Origin: CALEAR01 sp035301485
Lineage (GTDB): Bacteria; Pseudomonadota; Gammaproteobacteria; Pseudomonadales; Alcanivoracaceae
Length of the DNA stretch: 53,693 nt
Direction: 5' to 3'
Assembly: GCA_035301485.1 (NCBI GenBank)
Contig: DATGUF010000049.1
Span: forward strand, 1 to 53,693
Positions 1-7,527 of the stretch are shown piece by piece (the first letter of the stretch is position 1; every line of letters starts with the position of its first letter). The notes beneath the pieces were generated by a model that worked only from the letters and a program-made list of their open reading frames with translations, was not told the DNA's origin and ran no database searches. The position numbers and the translations under genes were made by a program.

Positions 1-51
1 GCGCAGGAAGAGAAACAGACCAAGGCTCCGAGAAGACGTAGCCGGGGCTAA
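1..51 (+). CDS. rpsC: 30S ribosomal protein S3 (uS3), C-terminal end only
   Basis: The window opens inside a reading frame coding a short basic tail (residues AQEEKQTKAPRRRSRG) that stops at 49-51. Its position directly before rplP is where rpsC lies in the S10 operon, and an Arg-rich end suits S3. Only 16 codons are visible, so the call rests mainly on gene order. Confidence 0.75.
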   Translation, partial: AQEEKQTKAPRRRSRG

Positions 52-64
52 AGGGTAGCGAAGC

Positions 65-478
65 ATGTTACAGCCAAAGCGTACAAAATTCAGAAAAGTG
101 ATGAAGGGCCGTAACCGCGGCTTAGCACAGCGTGGTAACCAAGTATCTTTCGGTACTATTGGTTTACAGGCCACAGGCCGCGGTCGTTTGACTGCGCGTC
201 AAATTGAAGCAGCACGTCGTGCTATGACCCGTCACGTACGTCGTGGTGGTAAAATCTGGATCCGTGTATTCCCAGATAAGCCCATTACGAAGAAACCTTT
301 AGAAGTACGTATGGGTAAAGGTAAAGGTAGCGTTGAGTACTGGGTGGCGCAAATCCAGCCAGGCAAAATGCTTTATGAAATGGATGGCGTGTCAGAAGAT
401 GTGGCCCGTGAGGCGTTCCGTCTTGCCGCAGCCAAATTACCTTTCAGCACACGTATTGTTGTTAGGACGGTAATGTAG
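65..478 (+). CDS. rplP: 50S ribosomal protein L16 (uL16)
   Basis: This is L16 of the large subunit, which binds 23S rRNA near the peptidyl-transferase centre and the A-site tRNA. The 137-residue product starts MLQPKRTKFRKVMKGRNRG, the conserved L16 N-terminus, and has the family's normal length. The ATG at 65 lies 13 bases after the rpsC stop, and rpmC begins 2 bases after its end, so it is a tightly packed member of the S10 operon. Nothing unusual is seen. Confidence 0.98.
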   Translation: MLQPKRTKFRKVMKGRNRGLAQRGNQVSFGTIGLQATGRGRLTARQIEAARRAMTRHVRRGGKIWIRVFPDKPITKKPLEVRMGKGKGSVEYWVAQIQPGKMLYEMDGVSEDVAREAFRLAAAKLPFSTRIVVRTVM

Positions 479-480
479 TC

Positions 481-672
481 ATGAAAGCAAACGAGCTAAG
501 AGAAAAAAGTGTTGAGGCTCTAAAAGAAGAGTTACTAGCACTACGCGAAAAGCAATTTAAGCAGCGTATGGCTTTGTCTTCTGGGCAGCTCACTAAGACA
601 CATGAAATTAGGGAAGTGCGTAAGAATATAGCGCGCATTAAAACTTTCCTTACTGAGAAAGCAGGTAACTAG
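481..672 (+). CDS. rpmC: 50S ribosomal protein L29 (uL29)
   Basis: This small two-helix protein sits near the polypeptide exit tunnel and forms part of the docking site for SRP and trigger factor. The 63 residues show the family's pattern: an N-terminal MKANELREKSVEALKEEL helix, then a KTHEIREVRKNIARIKT segment. It lies between rplP and rpsQ with gaps of only 2 bases, as in the canonical S10 operon. Confidence 0.97.
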   Translation: MKANELREKSVEALKEELLALREKQFKQRMALSSGQLTKTHEIREVRKNIARIKTFLTEKAGN

Positions 673-674
673 TA

Positions 675-941
675 ATGGCTGAAGCGAATCAAAAGGTAAA
701 GCGTACGGCTACCGGTAGAGTTGTATCCAATAAAGCGGATAAAACCATCGCTGTACTCGTTGAGCGCCAGGTTAAGCACTCTCTGTACGGTAAGTTTCTT
801 CGTCGTTCCACTAAGATCTTGGCACACGACGAAGCTAATGAATGCCGTGAAGGTGACATCGTAACTATTAGCGAGTGTCGCCCTTACTCTAAGCGTAAGA
901 GCTGGACCTTAGAAAAGATTGTTGAAAAGGCTCAGATCTAA
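675..941 (+). CDS. rpsQ: 30S ribosomal protein S17 (uS17)
   Basis: This primary 16S rRNA-binding OB-fold protein is needed for early 30S assembly. Its 88 residues include the conserved TGRVVSNKADKTIAVLVERQ strand region and the basic segment KHSLYGKFLRRSTK. It is the last gene of the S10 operon. The 49-base gap after it holds a small hairpin before the spc operon begins. Confidence 0.97.
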   Translation: MAEANQKVKRTATGRVVSNKADKTIAVLVERQVKHSLYGKFLRRSTKILAHDEANECREGDIVTISECRPYSKRKSWTLEKIVEKAQI

Positions 942-955
942 GCCAGTGTTGCGAA

Positions 956-972
956 CTACCCAAAGCGGGTAG
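956..972 (+). other. Small hairpin at the S10/spc operon junction
   Basis: CTACCC at 956-961 and GGGTAG at 967-972 form a perfect 6-bp inverted repeat around a 5-base loop, just ahead of the rplN ribosome-binding site. There is no T-run, so it is probably not a terminator. It may be a processing site or part of the spc leader, which is inference. Confidence 0.4.
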
Positions 973-990
973 AAGTTGGAGATATAAGCG

Positions 991-1359
991 ATGATTCAAA
1001 CCGAAACCATGCTAGAGGTCGCTGACAACAGTGGCGCACGGCGGGTACAGTGCATAAAGGTGTTAGGTGGTTCTAAGCGCCGTTATGCCGGTGTTGGTGA
1101 CATTATTAAAGTCACTGTAAAGGAAGCGATTCCCCGTGGTCGAGTTAAGAAAGGCGACGTGATGAATGCGGTGGTGGTGCGTACACGCAAAGGCGTGCGT
1201 CGTCCAGACGGCTCCATCATTCGTTTTGATGAAAATGCCGCAGTTTTGTTGAATGCCAACAAAGCACCGATCGGCACACGGATCTTCGGACCGGTTACCC
1301 GGGAACTGCGTACTGAGCAGTTCATGAGGATCATTTCCCTTGCACCCGAAGTACTTTAA
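991..1359 (+). CDS. rplN: 50S ribosomal protein L14 (uL14)
   Basis: First gene of the spc operon. L14 binds 23S rRNA and forms an intersubunit bridge with 16S helix 44. The 122-residue product begins MIQTETMLEVADNSGAR and contains the family signature around ARRVQCIKVLGG and GDIIKVTVKEAIPRG. Length matches the family exactly. The GTTGGAGAT sequence upstream supplies the ribosome-binding site for the ATG at 991. Confidence 0.98.
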   Translation: MIQTETMLEVADNSGARRVQCIKVLGGSKRRYAGVGDIIKVTVKEAIPRGRVKKGDVMNAVVVRTRKGVRRPDGSIIRFDENAAVLLNANKAPIGTRIFGPVTRELRTEQFMRIISLAPEVL

Positions 1360-1373
1360 GGCGGGGAGAGATA

Positions 1374-1688
1374 ATGACTAAGATTAAGCGTGACGACGAA
1401 GTCGTTGTAATCGCAGGTAAAGATAAAGGCGCACGTGGCACCGTTACAAAAGTGCTAAAAGACGGCCGTCTTATCGTTGCTGGCGTAAATATTGTTAAAA
1501 AGCACAAGCGCGGCAACCCGCAGGCTGGCGAACAAGGTGGAATCATCGACCAGGAAGCTCCAATTCAACATTCGAATGTTGCTATCTGGAATGCAGCCAC
1601 TGGTAAAGCCGATCGCGTTGGGTTCGTGGTAGATGAAAACGGTAAGCACCGTATTTTCAAGTCTACCGGCGAAAAAATTGGCGCTTGA
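1374..1688 (+). CDS. rplX: 50S ribosomal protein L24 (uL24)
   Basis: L24 is one of the two proteins that start 50S assembly and lies by the exit tunnel. Its 104 residues begin MTKIKRDDEVVVIAGKDKGARG, the KOW motif of the family (residues about 8-30), followed by the conserved NIVKKHKRGNPQAGEQGGI segment. It is preceded by GGGGAGAG and sits 14 bases after rplN in spc order. Confidence 0.98.
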   Translation: MTKIKRDDEVVVIAGKDKGARGTVTKVLKDGRLIVAGVNIVKKHKRGNPQAGEQGGIIDQEAPIQHSNVAIWNAATGKADRVGFVVDENGKHRIFKSTGEKIGA

Positions 1689-1704
1689 GAGGTTGGCTAA
1701 TTAA

Positions 1705-2244
1705 ATGAGCACTCTAAAAGATTATTACCAAAATGAGATTGTACCTAAGCTAATTGAAGAGCTTGGTTACAAGAACGTAATGGAAGTACCGAAAATCACC
1801 AAAATCACCATTAATATGGGTGTTGGTGAAGCCGCACAAGATCGTAAGCAGATCGAAGGCGCGCTAGCAGATATGACTGCTATTTCCGGTCAAAAGCCCA
1901 TTGTAAACAACGCTCGTAAATCTGTTGCGGGTTTTAAAATCCGTGATGGCTGGCCAGTAGGTTGTAAAGTAACTCTACGTAACGAGCGTATGTACGACTT
2001 TATCGGTCGTTTGGTAGACGTTGCTTTGCCACGGGTACGAGATTTCCGCGGGCTAAATGCACGTTCTTTTGATGGTCGTGGTAACTACTCCATGGGTATC
2101 AAAGAACAGATCGTTTTCCCTGAAATCGATTACGATCAGATCGATAAAATTCGTGGCATGGATATTACCATTACCACAACAGCAAAAACGGATGATGAAG
2201 CTCGTGCATTACTCCGTGCTTTCAATTTCCCGTTAAGAGGTTGA
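1705..2244 (+). CDS. rplE: 50S ribosomal protein L5 (uL5)
   Basis: L5 binds 5S rRNA and forms the central protuberance, contacting P-site tRNA. The 179-residue sequence contains the hallmark KITKITINMGVGEAAQDRK, the GQKPIVNNARKSVAGFKIR stretch and GRGNYSMGIKEQIVFPEID. In E. coli the S8 repressor site lies at the start of this gene. The 16-base rplX-rplE spacer leaves room for a similar site, but no such fold was established here. Confidence 0.98.
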   Translation: MSTLKDYYQNEIVPKLIEELGYKNVMEVPKITKITINMGVGEAAQDRKQIEGALADMTAISGQKPIVNNARKSVAGFKIRDGWPVGCKVTLRNERMYDFIGRLVDVALPRVRDFRGLNARSFDGRGNYSMGIKEQIVFPEIDYDQIDKIRGMDITITTTAKTDDEARALLRAFNFPLRG

Positions 2245-2251
2245 GGTAGAC

Positions 2252-2557
2252 ATGGCAAAAAGATCTATGATTAACCGTGAAAAGAAGCGCGCTCAGTTAG
2301 TTGAAAAATATGCTGAGAAGCGTCAAGCGTTGCGTGCTATCATTCACGATCCAAATGCAAGCCCTGAAGATAAGTGGGATGCACAGGTAGCTTTACAGAA
2401 GCTGCCACGCGATTCTTCTCGTGTACGTCAGCGCAATCGCTGTCGTTTAACTGGGCGTCCACACGGCGTATACCGTAAGTTTGGTTTAAGCCGTATTAAA
2501 TTGCGTGAAGCCGCTATGCGCGGTGAAGTGCCTGGACTAGTTAAGTCCAGCTGGTAA
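2252..2557 (+). CDS. rpsN: 30S ribosomal protein S14 (uS14), zinc-free form
   Basis: S14 sits in the 30S head. The 101-residue length and the absence of paired CxxC motifs identify the long, zinc-independent form typical of Gammaproteobacteria. The conserved end RNRCRLTGRPHGVYRKFGLS and LREAAMRGEVPGLVKSSW are present. It follows rplE by 7 bases, with GAGGTAGAC as ribosome-binding site. Confidence 0.98.
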   Translation: MAKRSMINREKKRAQLVEKYAEKRQALRAIIHDPNASPEDKWDAQVALQKLPRDSSRVRQRNRCRLTGRPHGVYRKFGLSRIKLREAAMRGEVPGLVKSSW

Positions 2558-2595
2558 GAGCCATTCGTGGCTGGTTATAGCGGAGCGACAGCAGC

Positions 2596-2991
2596 ATGAG
2601 CATGCAAGATACCCTAGCGGATATGTTTACCCGTATCCGCAATGCACAGATGGCAGCGAAAGCAGAAGTTCAGATTCCTTCTTCTCGCGCGAAAGAAGCC
2701 ATTGCAAAAGTACTACAAGACGAGGGTTACATTGCTGGATATTCAGTGGGTGGTGATGAGAAAAAGCCTTCCTTGAATATTGAGTTAAAATACTTCGAAG
2801 GCCGTCCTGTTATTGAGACGATCAAGCGAGTAAGTAGCCCAGGTTTGCGCATCTATAGAGGTGCTAATGATATCCCTCAGGTAAAAGACGGTTTAGGTAT
2901 TCTTATCGTTTCTACCAACAAAGGGTTTATGACTGATCGCGCAGCACGCCAAGAGAACATTGGTGGCGAGCTGATTTGCGAAGTGTCATAA
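2596..2991 (+). CDS. rpsH: 30S ribosomal protein S8 (uS8)
   Basis: S8 binds the central domain of 16S rRNA and, in E. coli, is also the spc-operon repressor. The product has 131 residues. It starts MSMQDTLADMFTRIRNAQ and ends with the conserved STNKGFMTDRAARQENIGGE region. A second in-frame ATG is two codons in. The E. coli protein also reads MSMQD, which supports the upstream ATG at 2596. Confidence 0.98.
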   Translation: MSMQDTLADMFTRIRNAQMAAKAEVQIPSSRAKEAIAKVLQDEGYIAGYSVGGDEKKPSLNIELKYFEGRPVIETIKRVSSPGLRIYRGANDIPQVKDGLGILIVSTNKGFMTDRAARQENIGGELICEVS

Positions 2992-3021
2992 CGATAGCCG
3001 CATAAAAGGTTAGGTGCAGCA

Positions 3022-3555
3022 ATGTCGAGAATAGCAAAAAATCCAATTGAACTGCCAAAAGGTGTTGAAGTTACCATCAATGGGCAGGAAGTATCAGTTA
3101 AAGGGCCTAAAGGTGCTTTAACTTACACAGTTCATAGTCTTGTGAACATTGAGCAAGAAGACGGCGTTATCCGTTTCAGCCCTATCGTTGATAACGGTGA
3201 AGGCTGGGCGCAAGCTGCTACTTCTCGCACAATGGTCTACAACCGTGTGGTTGGTGTTTCTGAAGGCTTTGAGCGCAAATTACAACTGAATGGTGTTGGT
3301 TACAGAGCGCAAGCGCAGGGCAAGGTGCTAAACCTTACTCTCGGTTTCTCTCACCCTATCGCATTTGAATTGCCAGAAGGTGTGACCGCTGAAACTCCTA
3401 CGCAAACTGAGATTGTTCTGCGTGGTGTTGATAAGCAAGTGCTAGGCCAAGCAGCCGCCAACATTCGAGCTTTCCGTCCACCCGAGCCTTATAAAGGTAA
3501 AGGTGTACGTTACGCGGACGAACAAGTTCGCCGTAAAGAAGCTAAGAAAGGTTAA
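3022..3555 (+). CDS. rplF: 50S ribosomal protein L6 (uL6)
   Basis: L6 lies near the GTPase-associated centre and binds 23S helix 97. The 177 residues begin MSRIAKNPIELPKGVEVTI and include the family signature PPEPYKGKGVRYADEQVRRKEAKKG at the C-terminal end (residues about 150-177). The two tandem L6 repeats give the expected total length. Gene order rpsH-rplF-rplR is canonical. Confidence 0.98.
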   Translation: MSRIAKNPIELPKGVEVTINGQEVSVKGPKGALTYTVHSLVNIEQEDGVIRFSPIVDNGEGWAQAATSRTMVYNRVVGVSEGFERKLQLNGVGYRAQAQGKVLNLTLGFSHPIAFELPEGVTAETPTQTEIVLRGVDKQVLGQAAANIRAFRPPEPYKGKGVRYADEQVRRKEAKKG

Positions 3556-3572
3556 TTTCTGAGAGTGAACTG

Positions 3573-3923
3573 ATGAAAGATAAAAACATTGCACGTTTGC
3601 GCCGAGCGAAGCGCACGCGCATGAAGATCCGTGAACTTGGAGCGATTCGTCTGTCTGTACACCGTACACCACGTCACATCTATGCTCAGTTAACCACTGC
3701 AGCGGGTGATAAGGTGCTAGCAACGGCTTCTACAGTTGAAACAGATCTACGCTCAGTTCAGGGTGGAAACATAGAAGCTGCTGCTAACGTCGGCAAGCTT
3801 ATTGCAGAACGTGCTAAAGCTGCTGGTTACACTAAAGTTGCTTTTGACCGCTCTGGTTATAAGTATCATGGTCGCGTTAAAGCATTAGCAGATGCAGCTC
3901 GCGAAAACGGACTGGAATTCTAA
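3573..3923 (+). CDS. rplR: 50S ribosomal protein L18 (uL18)
   Basis: This 5S rRNA-binding protein works with L5 and L25. Its 116 residues show the basic N-terminus KNIARLRRAKRTRMKIRELG, then RLSVHRTPRHIYAQL, and end in FDRSGYKYHGRVKALADAAR followed by ENGLEF. It is spaced 17 bases from rplF and 10 bases before the rpsE start. Confidence 0.98.
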   Translation: MKDKNIARLRRAKRTRMKIRELGAIRLSVHRTPRHIYAQLTTAAGDKVLATASTVETDLRSVQGGNIEAAANVGKLIAERAKAAGYTKVAFDRSGYKYHGRVKALADAARENGLEF

Positions 3924-3933
3924 AGGTACTGTT

Positions 3934-4431
3934 ATGTCTAAAGTAGATGCGAACGAAGGTCTGCAAGAGAAGCTGATCCAAGTTAACCGCGTAGCAAAAG
4001 TTGTTAAAGGTGGACGTATTTTCACTTTCACTGCGCTTACAGTAGTAGGCGATGGTAAAGGAAGAGTAGGGTTCGGTCGTGGTAAAGCACGAGAAGTTCC
4101 TGCGGCCATCCAGAAGGCGCTAGAAGCAGCACGACGTAACATGATTACTGTTGATTTAAACGGTGCCACAATTCAGCACCCGATTAAGTCCAACCATGGT
4201 GCTTCTAAGGTATATATGCAGCCCGCAAGCGAAGGTACTGGCGTAATTGCTGGTGGTGCGATGCGTGCAGTATTAGAAGTTGCTGGTGTTCAAGATGTTT
4301 TAGCCAAATGTTATGGCTCCACTAACCCTATTAACGTAGTACGCGCTACGTTCGAAGGTTTGCGTGGTATGACTTCTCCAGAGCAGGTAGCAGCTAAGCG
4401 CGGCAAGTCTGTAGAAGAACTCTACAGCTAA
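3934..4431 (+). CDS. rpsE: 30S ribosomal protein S5 (uS5)
   Basis: S5 helps keep translational accuracy at the 30S decoding face. The frame is open from 3892 inside rplR, but the ATG at 3934 gives MSKVDANEGLQEKLIQVNRV and 165 residues, the length of known S5 proteins, and avoids overlap with rplR. The double-stranded-RNA-binding-like N-domain (KVVKGGRIFTFTALTVVGDG) and the C-domain (GGAMRAVLEVAGVQDVLAK) are both present. Confidence 0.98.
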   Translation: MSKVDANEGLQEKLIQVNRVAKVVKGGRIFTFTALTVVGDGKGRVGFGRGKAREVPAAIQKALEAARRNMITVDLNGATIQHPIKSNHGASKVYMQPASEGTGVIAGGAMRAVLEVAGVQDVLAKCYGSTNPINVVRATFEGLRGMTSPEQVAAKRGKSVEELYS

Positions 4432-4457
4432 TACCATTTGATGAGTGGAAGTTAACA

Positions 4458-4643
4458 ATGACGGCGAAAACGATCAAAGTAACACAAATTAAGAGCCTGG
4501 CTGGTCGCTTACAAAAGCAGAGAGCCAGTATCCGGGGCCTCGGTTTGCGTCGTATCGGCCATACCGTTGAGGTCGAAGACACTCCAGCTATACGCGGCAT
4601 GATCAATAGTGTTGCGTTTATGCTGAAAGTTGAAGGAGAGTAA
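4458..4643 (+). CDS. rpmD: 50S ribosomal protein L30 (uL30)
   Basis: This small 23S-binding protein has 61 residues, with the family motif IKVTQIKSLAGRLQKQRASI followed by RGLGLRRIGHTVEVEDTPAI. It lies between rpsE and rplO as in the E. coli spc operon. The rplO start follows 2 bases after its stop. Confidence 0.97.
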   Translation: MTAKTIKVTQIKSLAGRLQKQRASIRGLGLRRIGHTVEVEDTPAIRGMINSVAFMLKVEGE

Positions 4644-4645
4644 CA

Positions 4646-5080
4646 ATGCGTTTAAACGAGTTGTCTCCCAGTGAAGGCTCCCGTTTTTCTGGTAAGCGTG
4701 TAGGTCGCGGTATTGGTAGCGGCCTAGGCAAAACCGGTGGACGTGGACACAAAGGTTTAAAGTCTCGTTCTGGCGGAAAGGTAAGCCCAGGTTTTGAAGG
4801 TGGTCAAACACCATTGCAGCGTCGCCTGCCAAAATTTGGTTTTAATTCTCGCAAGGCGTTGACCACACAAGAAATTCGTCTATCCGAAATTAATGTATTG
4901 GATGTAGGCACTATTGATTTAGAAGCGCTTAAAGCAGCTGGTTTAGTGCGTAAAAGCACACTAAAAGCCAAAGTTGTATTAAGTGGTGAAATCAATCGCG
5001 CTGTAACTTTGCGTGGTGTTTCTGCAACCAAAGGTGCTAAAGCTGCTATCGAAGCCGCCGGCGGCACTATTGAAGAATAA
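4646..5080 (+). CDS. rplO: 50S ribosomal protein L15 (uL15)
   Basis: This late-assembly 50S protein has 144 residues. The conserved N-terminal MRLNELSPSEGSR, the Gly-rich extension GRGIGSGLGKTGGRGHKGLK (residues about 21-40) and the EGGQTPLQRRLPKFGF signature are all seen. The upstream GAAGGAGAG forms a strong ribosome-binding site overlapping the rpmD end. Confidence 0.98.
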   Translation: MRLNELSPSEGSRFSGKRVGRGIGSGLGKTGGRGHKGLKSRSGGKVSPGFEGGQTPLQRRLPKFGFNSRKALTTQEIRLSEINVLDVGTIDLEALKAAGLVRKSTLKAKVVLSGEINRAVTLRGVSATKGAKAAIEAAGGTIEE

Positions 5081-5091
5081 GGCGAACCACA

Positions 5092-6462
5092 ATGGCTAAG
5101 ACCCGTGCACAAACGATTAACCCAGCCTCAGTAGACAGCTCTGCATTGAGCGGTTTATGGAAGCGTATTGGGTTCCTGCTCGGTGCCTTGGTGGTGTTTA
5201 GAATTGGTGCGCACATTCCAGTACCAGGTATTAACCCTGATGCGATGGCGCGCCTTTTCGATGATAACAGAGATACCGTTCTGGGCATGTTTAACATGTT
5301 CTCAGGGGGTGCACTCGAGCGAATGAGTATATTTGCTCTGGGTGTTATGCCGTATATTACGGCATCTATTGTTATACAGCTGTTATCAGCCGTTAACCCT
5401 ACCCTTGAGCAGTTACGCAAAGAGGGTGAACAGGGGCGACGGAAGATCACCCAGTACACTCGATACCTAACGGTATTGTTAGCACTGGTACAGTCAGCAG
5501 GTGTTACCGCTGGTTTATACAGTCAAGGTGTTACATTGGTGCCAGAAGCGCCGCAAGCAATAGATGTAGCAACTTTTTACTTTGTTGCCGTGACATCACT
5601 GGTAACAGGTAGTGTTTTCTTAATGTGGCTAGGCGAGCAGATCACCGAGCGTGGTATTGGTAATGGTATATCCATGCTGATCTTCGCTGGTATTGTTGCT
5701 GGTTTCCCAAGTGCGATTGCGCAAACCTTTGAAGCAGCACAGCAAGGGCAGTTAAACTTGTTGGTAATGTTGTTAGTGCTATTAGTGGCATTAGCGGTGG
5801 TTTATGCGGTGGTATTTGTGGAGCGCGGACAGCGTAGAATTACTGTAAACTACGCACGCAGACAGCAAGGCCGCCACATGTATGCAGCACAACAAAGCCA
5901 CTTGCCCTTGAAAGTTAATATGGGCGGTGTGATTCCCGCAATTTTTGCGAGCTCAATTTTGTTGTTCCCAGCATCCATAAGTCAGTGGTTTGGTGGTGGT
6001 GAAGGTCATTTTGCAGCTGCAATGCGTACCATCACGGAAGCATTAAACCCAGGTTCACCCTTATATCTGTTGCTGTTTACAGCAGCGATTGTGTTTTTCT
6101 GTTTCTTTTATGCTGCGTTAATGTTTAACCCCCGTGAAGTGGCAGAAAACTTAAAGAAATCTGGGGCTTATATCCCTGGAATCAGGCCTGGTGAGCAATC
6201 AGCACGCTATATTGATGGCGTGATGGGGCGTCTTACACTAGTAGGTGCCGCCTATATGACACTGGTCTGTTTGTTACCATTGTTCTTGCAAGGCGTATGG
6301 AATGTTCCATTTCACCTTGGCGGTACTTCATTGCTGATCGTAGTGGTAGTGGTAATGGATTTCTGGGCACAAGTTAATGCGCAGCTCATGTCCACCCAGT
6401 ACGATAAGTTGATGAAAAAGGCAAACCTAAAAGGCTACGGTGGTAGTGGTTTAGTACGCTGA
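5092..6462 (+). CDS. secY: Protein translocase subunit SecY
   Basis: This is the central channel of the SecYEG translocon in the inner membrane, which passes unfolded preproteins from SecA or inserts SRP-delivered membrane proteins. The 456-residue product has about ten hydrophobic segments, starting near GFLLGALVVFRIGAHIPVPG (residues about 27-46). It has the family motifs MFSGGALERMSIFALGVMPY and the cytoplasmic loop KSGAYIPGIRPGEQSARYI. The length is slightly above that of E. coli SecY. It sits 12 bases after rplO in standard spc order. Confidence 0.98.
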   Translation: MAKTRAQTINPASVDSSALSGLWKRIGFLLGALVVFRIGAHIPVPGINPDAMARLFDDNRDTVLGMFNMFSGGALERMSIFALGVMPYITASIVIQLLSAVNPTLEQLRKEGEQGRRKITQYTRYLTVLLALVQSAGVTAGLYSQGVTLVPEAPQAIDVATFYFVAVTSLVTGSVFLMWLGEQITERGIGNGISMLIFAGIVAGFPSAIAQTFEAAQQGQLNLLVMLLVLLVALAVVYAVVFVERGQRRITVNYARRQQGRHMYAAQQSHLPLKVNMGGVIPAIFASSILLFPASISQWFGGGEGHFAAAMRTITEALNPGSPLYLLLFTAAIVFFCFFYAALMFNPREVAENLKKSGAYIPGIRPGEQSARYIDGVMGRLTLVGAAYMTLVCLLPLFLQGVWNVPFHLGGTSLLIVVVVVMDFWAQVNAQLMSTQYDKLMKKANLKGYGGSGLVR

Positions 6463-6493
6463 TTGATCAGCATGTCTAAAAGAGAGGCAAAAA

Positions 6494-6610
6494 ATGAAAG
6501 TACAGGCATCTGTTAAAAAGATTTGCCGTAACTGCAAAATTGTTCGTCGTAAAGGACGAGTGATGGTGATTTGCAGTGCAGAGCCAAGGCACAAACAGCG
6601 CCAAGGCTGA
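6494..6610 (+). CDS. rpmJ: 50S ribosomal protein L36 (bL36), zinc-binding form
   Basis: This 38-residue gene reads MKVQASVKKICRNCKIVRR and ends in CSAEPRHKQRQG. The CxxC pair plus a later Cys and His form the zinc ribbon of the C+ form of L36. It is preceded by AGAGAGGC and follows secY by 31 bases, as in the E. coli spc operon, where rpmJ is the last gene. Confidence 0.97.
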   Translation: MKVQASVKKICRNCKIVRRKGRVMVICSAEPRHKQRQG

Positions 6611-6734
6611 TCGGTTGATGCTTAAACATTAAGCAAAAGGTTGATAGTTTGCTGGTGTGAGGCTAATATCTGCCCCCTTGAGGGTGGAGCCTCACCCAGT
6701 ATTGAATTTTAAGCGAAATAGCGGAGATATATGG
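6611..6734 (+). promoter_or_regulatory. Structured alpha-operon leader, candidate S4-binding regulatory RNA
   Basis: The 124 bases between rpmJ and rpsM hold two notable folds. GCTTAA (6620-6625) pairs with TTAAGC (6629-6634). GTGAGGCT (6657-6664) pairs perfectly with AGCCTCAC (6688-6695), enclosing an inner CCC/GGG hairpin. In E. coli the rpsM leader forms a pseudoknot bound by S4 (rpsD product) to repress the alpha operon. Position and nested shape suggest the same role here. The pseudoknot partner was not traced, so the S4 link is inference. Confidence 0.5.
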
Positions 6735-7091
6735 ATGGCCCGTATAGCTGGCGTAAACATCCCGGACAATAAGCACGCAGTGATCTCGCTCACTTACGTG
6801 TTTGGTATTGGTCGCACCACCGCACAGAACATCTGTGACGCTGTGGGCATCGCACCAACCACTATGGTCCGTGACTTAAGTGAAGAGCAATTAGACAAAG
6901 TTCGTGCTGCAGTAGGTGAGTACACCACTGAAGGTGACTTGCGTCGCGAGATTAGCATGAACATTAAGCGCTTAATGGATATGGGGTGCTACCGTGGTGT
7001 TAGACATCGCCGCGGGCTACCACTAAATGGTCAGCGCACCAAGACAAACGCACGTACCCGTAAAGGTCCGCGCAAACCTATCCGCAACTAA
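6735..7091 (+). CDS. rpsM: 30S ribosomal protein S13 (uS13)
   Basis: S13 in the 30S head contacts P-site tRNA and forms intersubunit bridges. The frame is open from 6657, but the ATG at 6735 gives MARIAGVNIPDNKHAVISL and 118 residues, the E. coli length. GCGGAG lies at a fitting distance upstream. An out-of-frame ATG at 6731 overlaps the start. The ending GLPLNGQRTKTNARTRKGPR followed by KPIRN is typical. This is the first gene of the alpha operon. Confidence 0.98.
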   Translation: MARIAGVNIPDNKHAVISLTYVFGIGRTTAQNICDAVGIAPTTMVRDLSEEQLDKVRAAVGEYTTEGDLRREISMNIKRLMDMGCYRGVRHRRGLPLNGQRTKTNARTRKGPRKPIRN

Positions 7092-7111
7092 AGCAGATTT
7101 GAGTAGGTAAG

Positions 7112-7510
7112 ATGGCAAAGTCAAGAAAAGATAGCAGCGTTCGCCGTAAGCGAGTCGCTCGTTCGATTGCAGACGGCATCGCACACGTGCATGCGTCTTT
7201 TAATAACACCATAATTACCATCTCTGACCGCCAAGGCAACGTATTGTCTTGGGCGACAGCGGGTGGTGCAGGCTTCCGTGGTTCTCGTAAGAGTACGCCT
7301 TTTGCTGCACAGGTTGCTGCTGAAACAGCCGGCAACGCTGCAAAAGAATATGGCGTTAAGAACCTAGAAGTACGAGTTAAAGGTCCTGGCCCTGGTCGTG
7401 AGTCTTCAGTGCGTGCCCTGAATGCGATTGGTTATAAAATCACAAGCATTTCAGATGTCACTCCCATTCCTCACAATGGTTGCCGACCACCTAAGAAACG
7501 CCGAGTATAA
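7112..7510 (+). CDS. rpsK: 30S ribosomal protein S11 (uS11)
   Basis: This 30S platform protein lies near the mRNA exit and the Shine-Dalgarno helix. Its 132 residues contain HVHASFNNTIITISDRQGN and the family signature VKGPGPGRESSVRALNAIGY, ending in the conserved PIPHNGCRPPKKRRV. Preceded by GAGTAGGTAAG, it follows rpsM by 20 bases in alpha-operon order. Confidence 0.98.
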   Translation: MAKSRKDSSVRRKRVARSIADGIAHVHASFNNTIITISDRQGNVLSWATAGGAGFRGSRKSTPFAAQVAAETAGNAAKEYGVKNLEVRVKGPGPGRESSVRALNAIGYKITSISDVTPIPHNGCRPPKKRRV

Positions 7511-7527
7511 CGGGAGAATAGTTCAAC

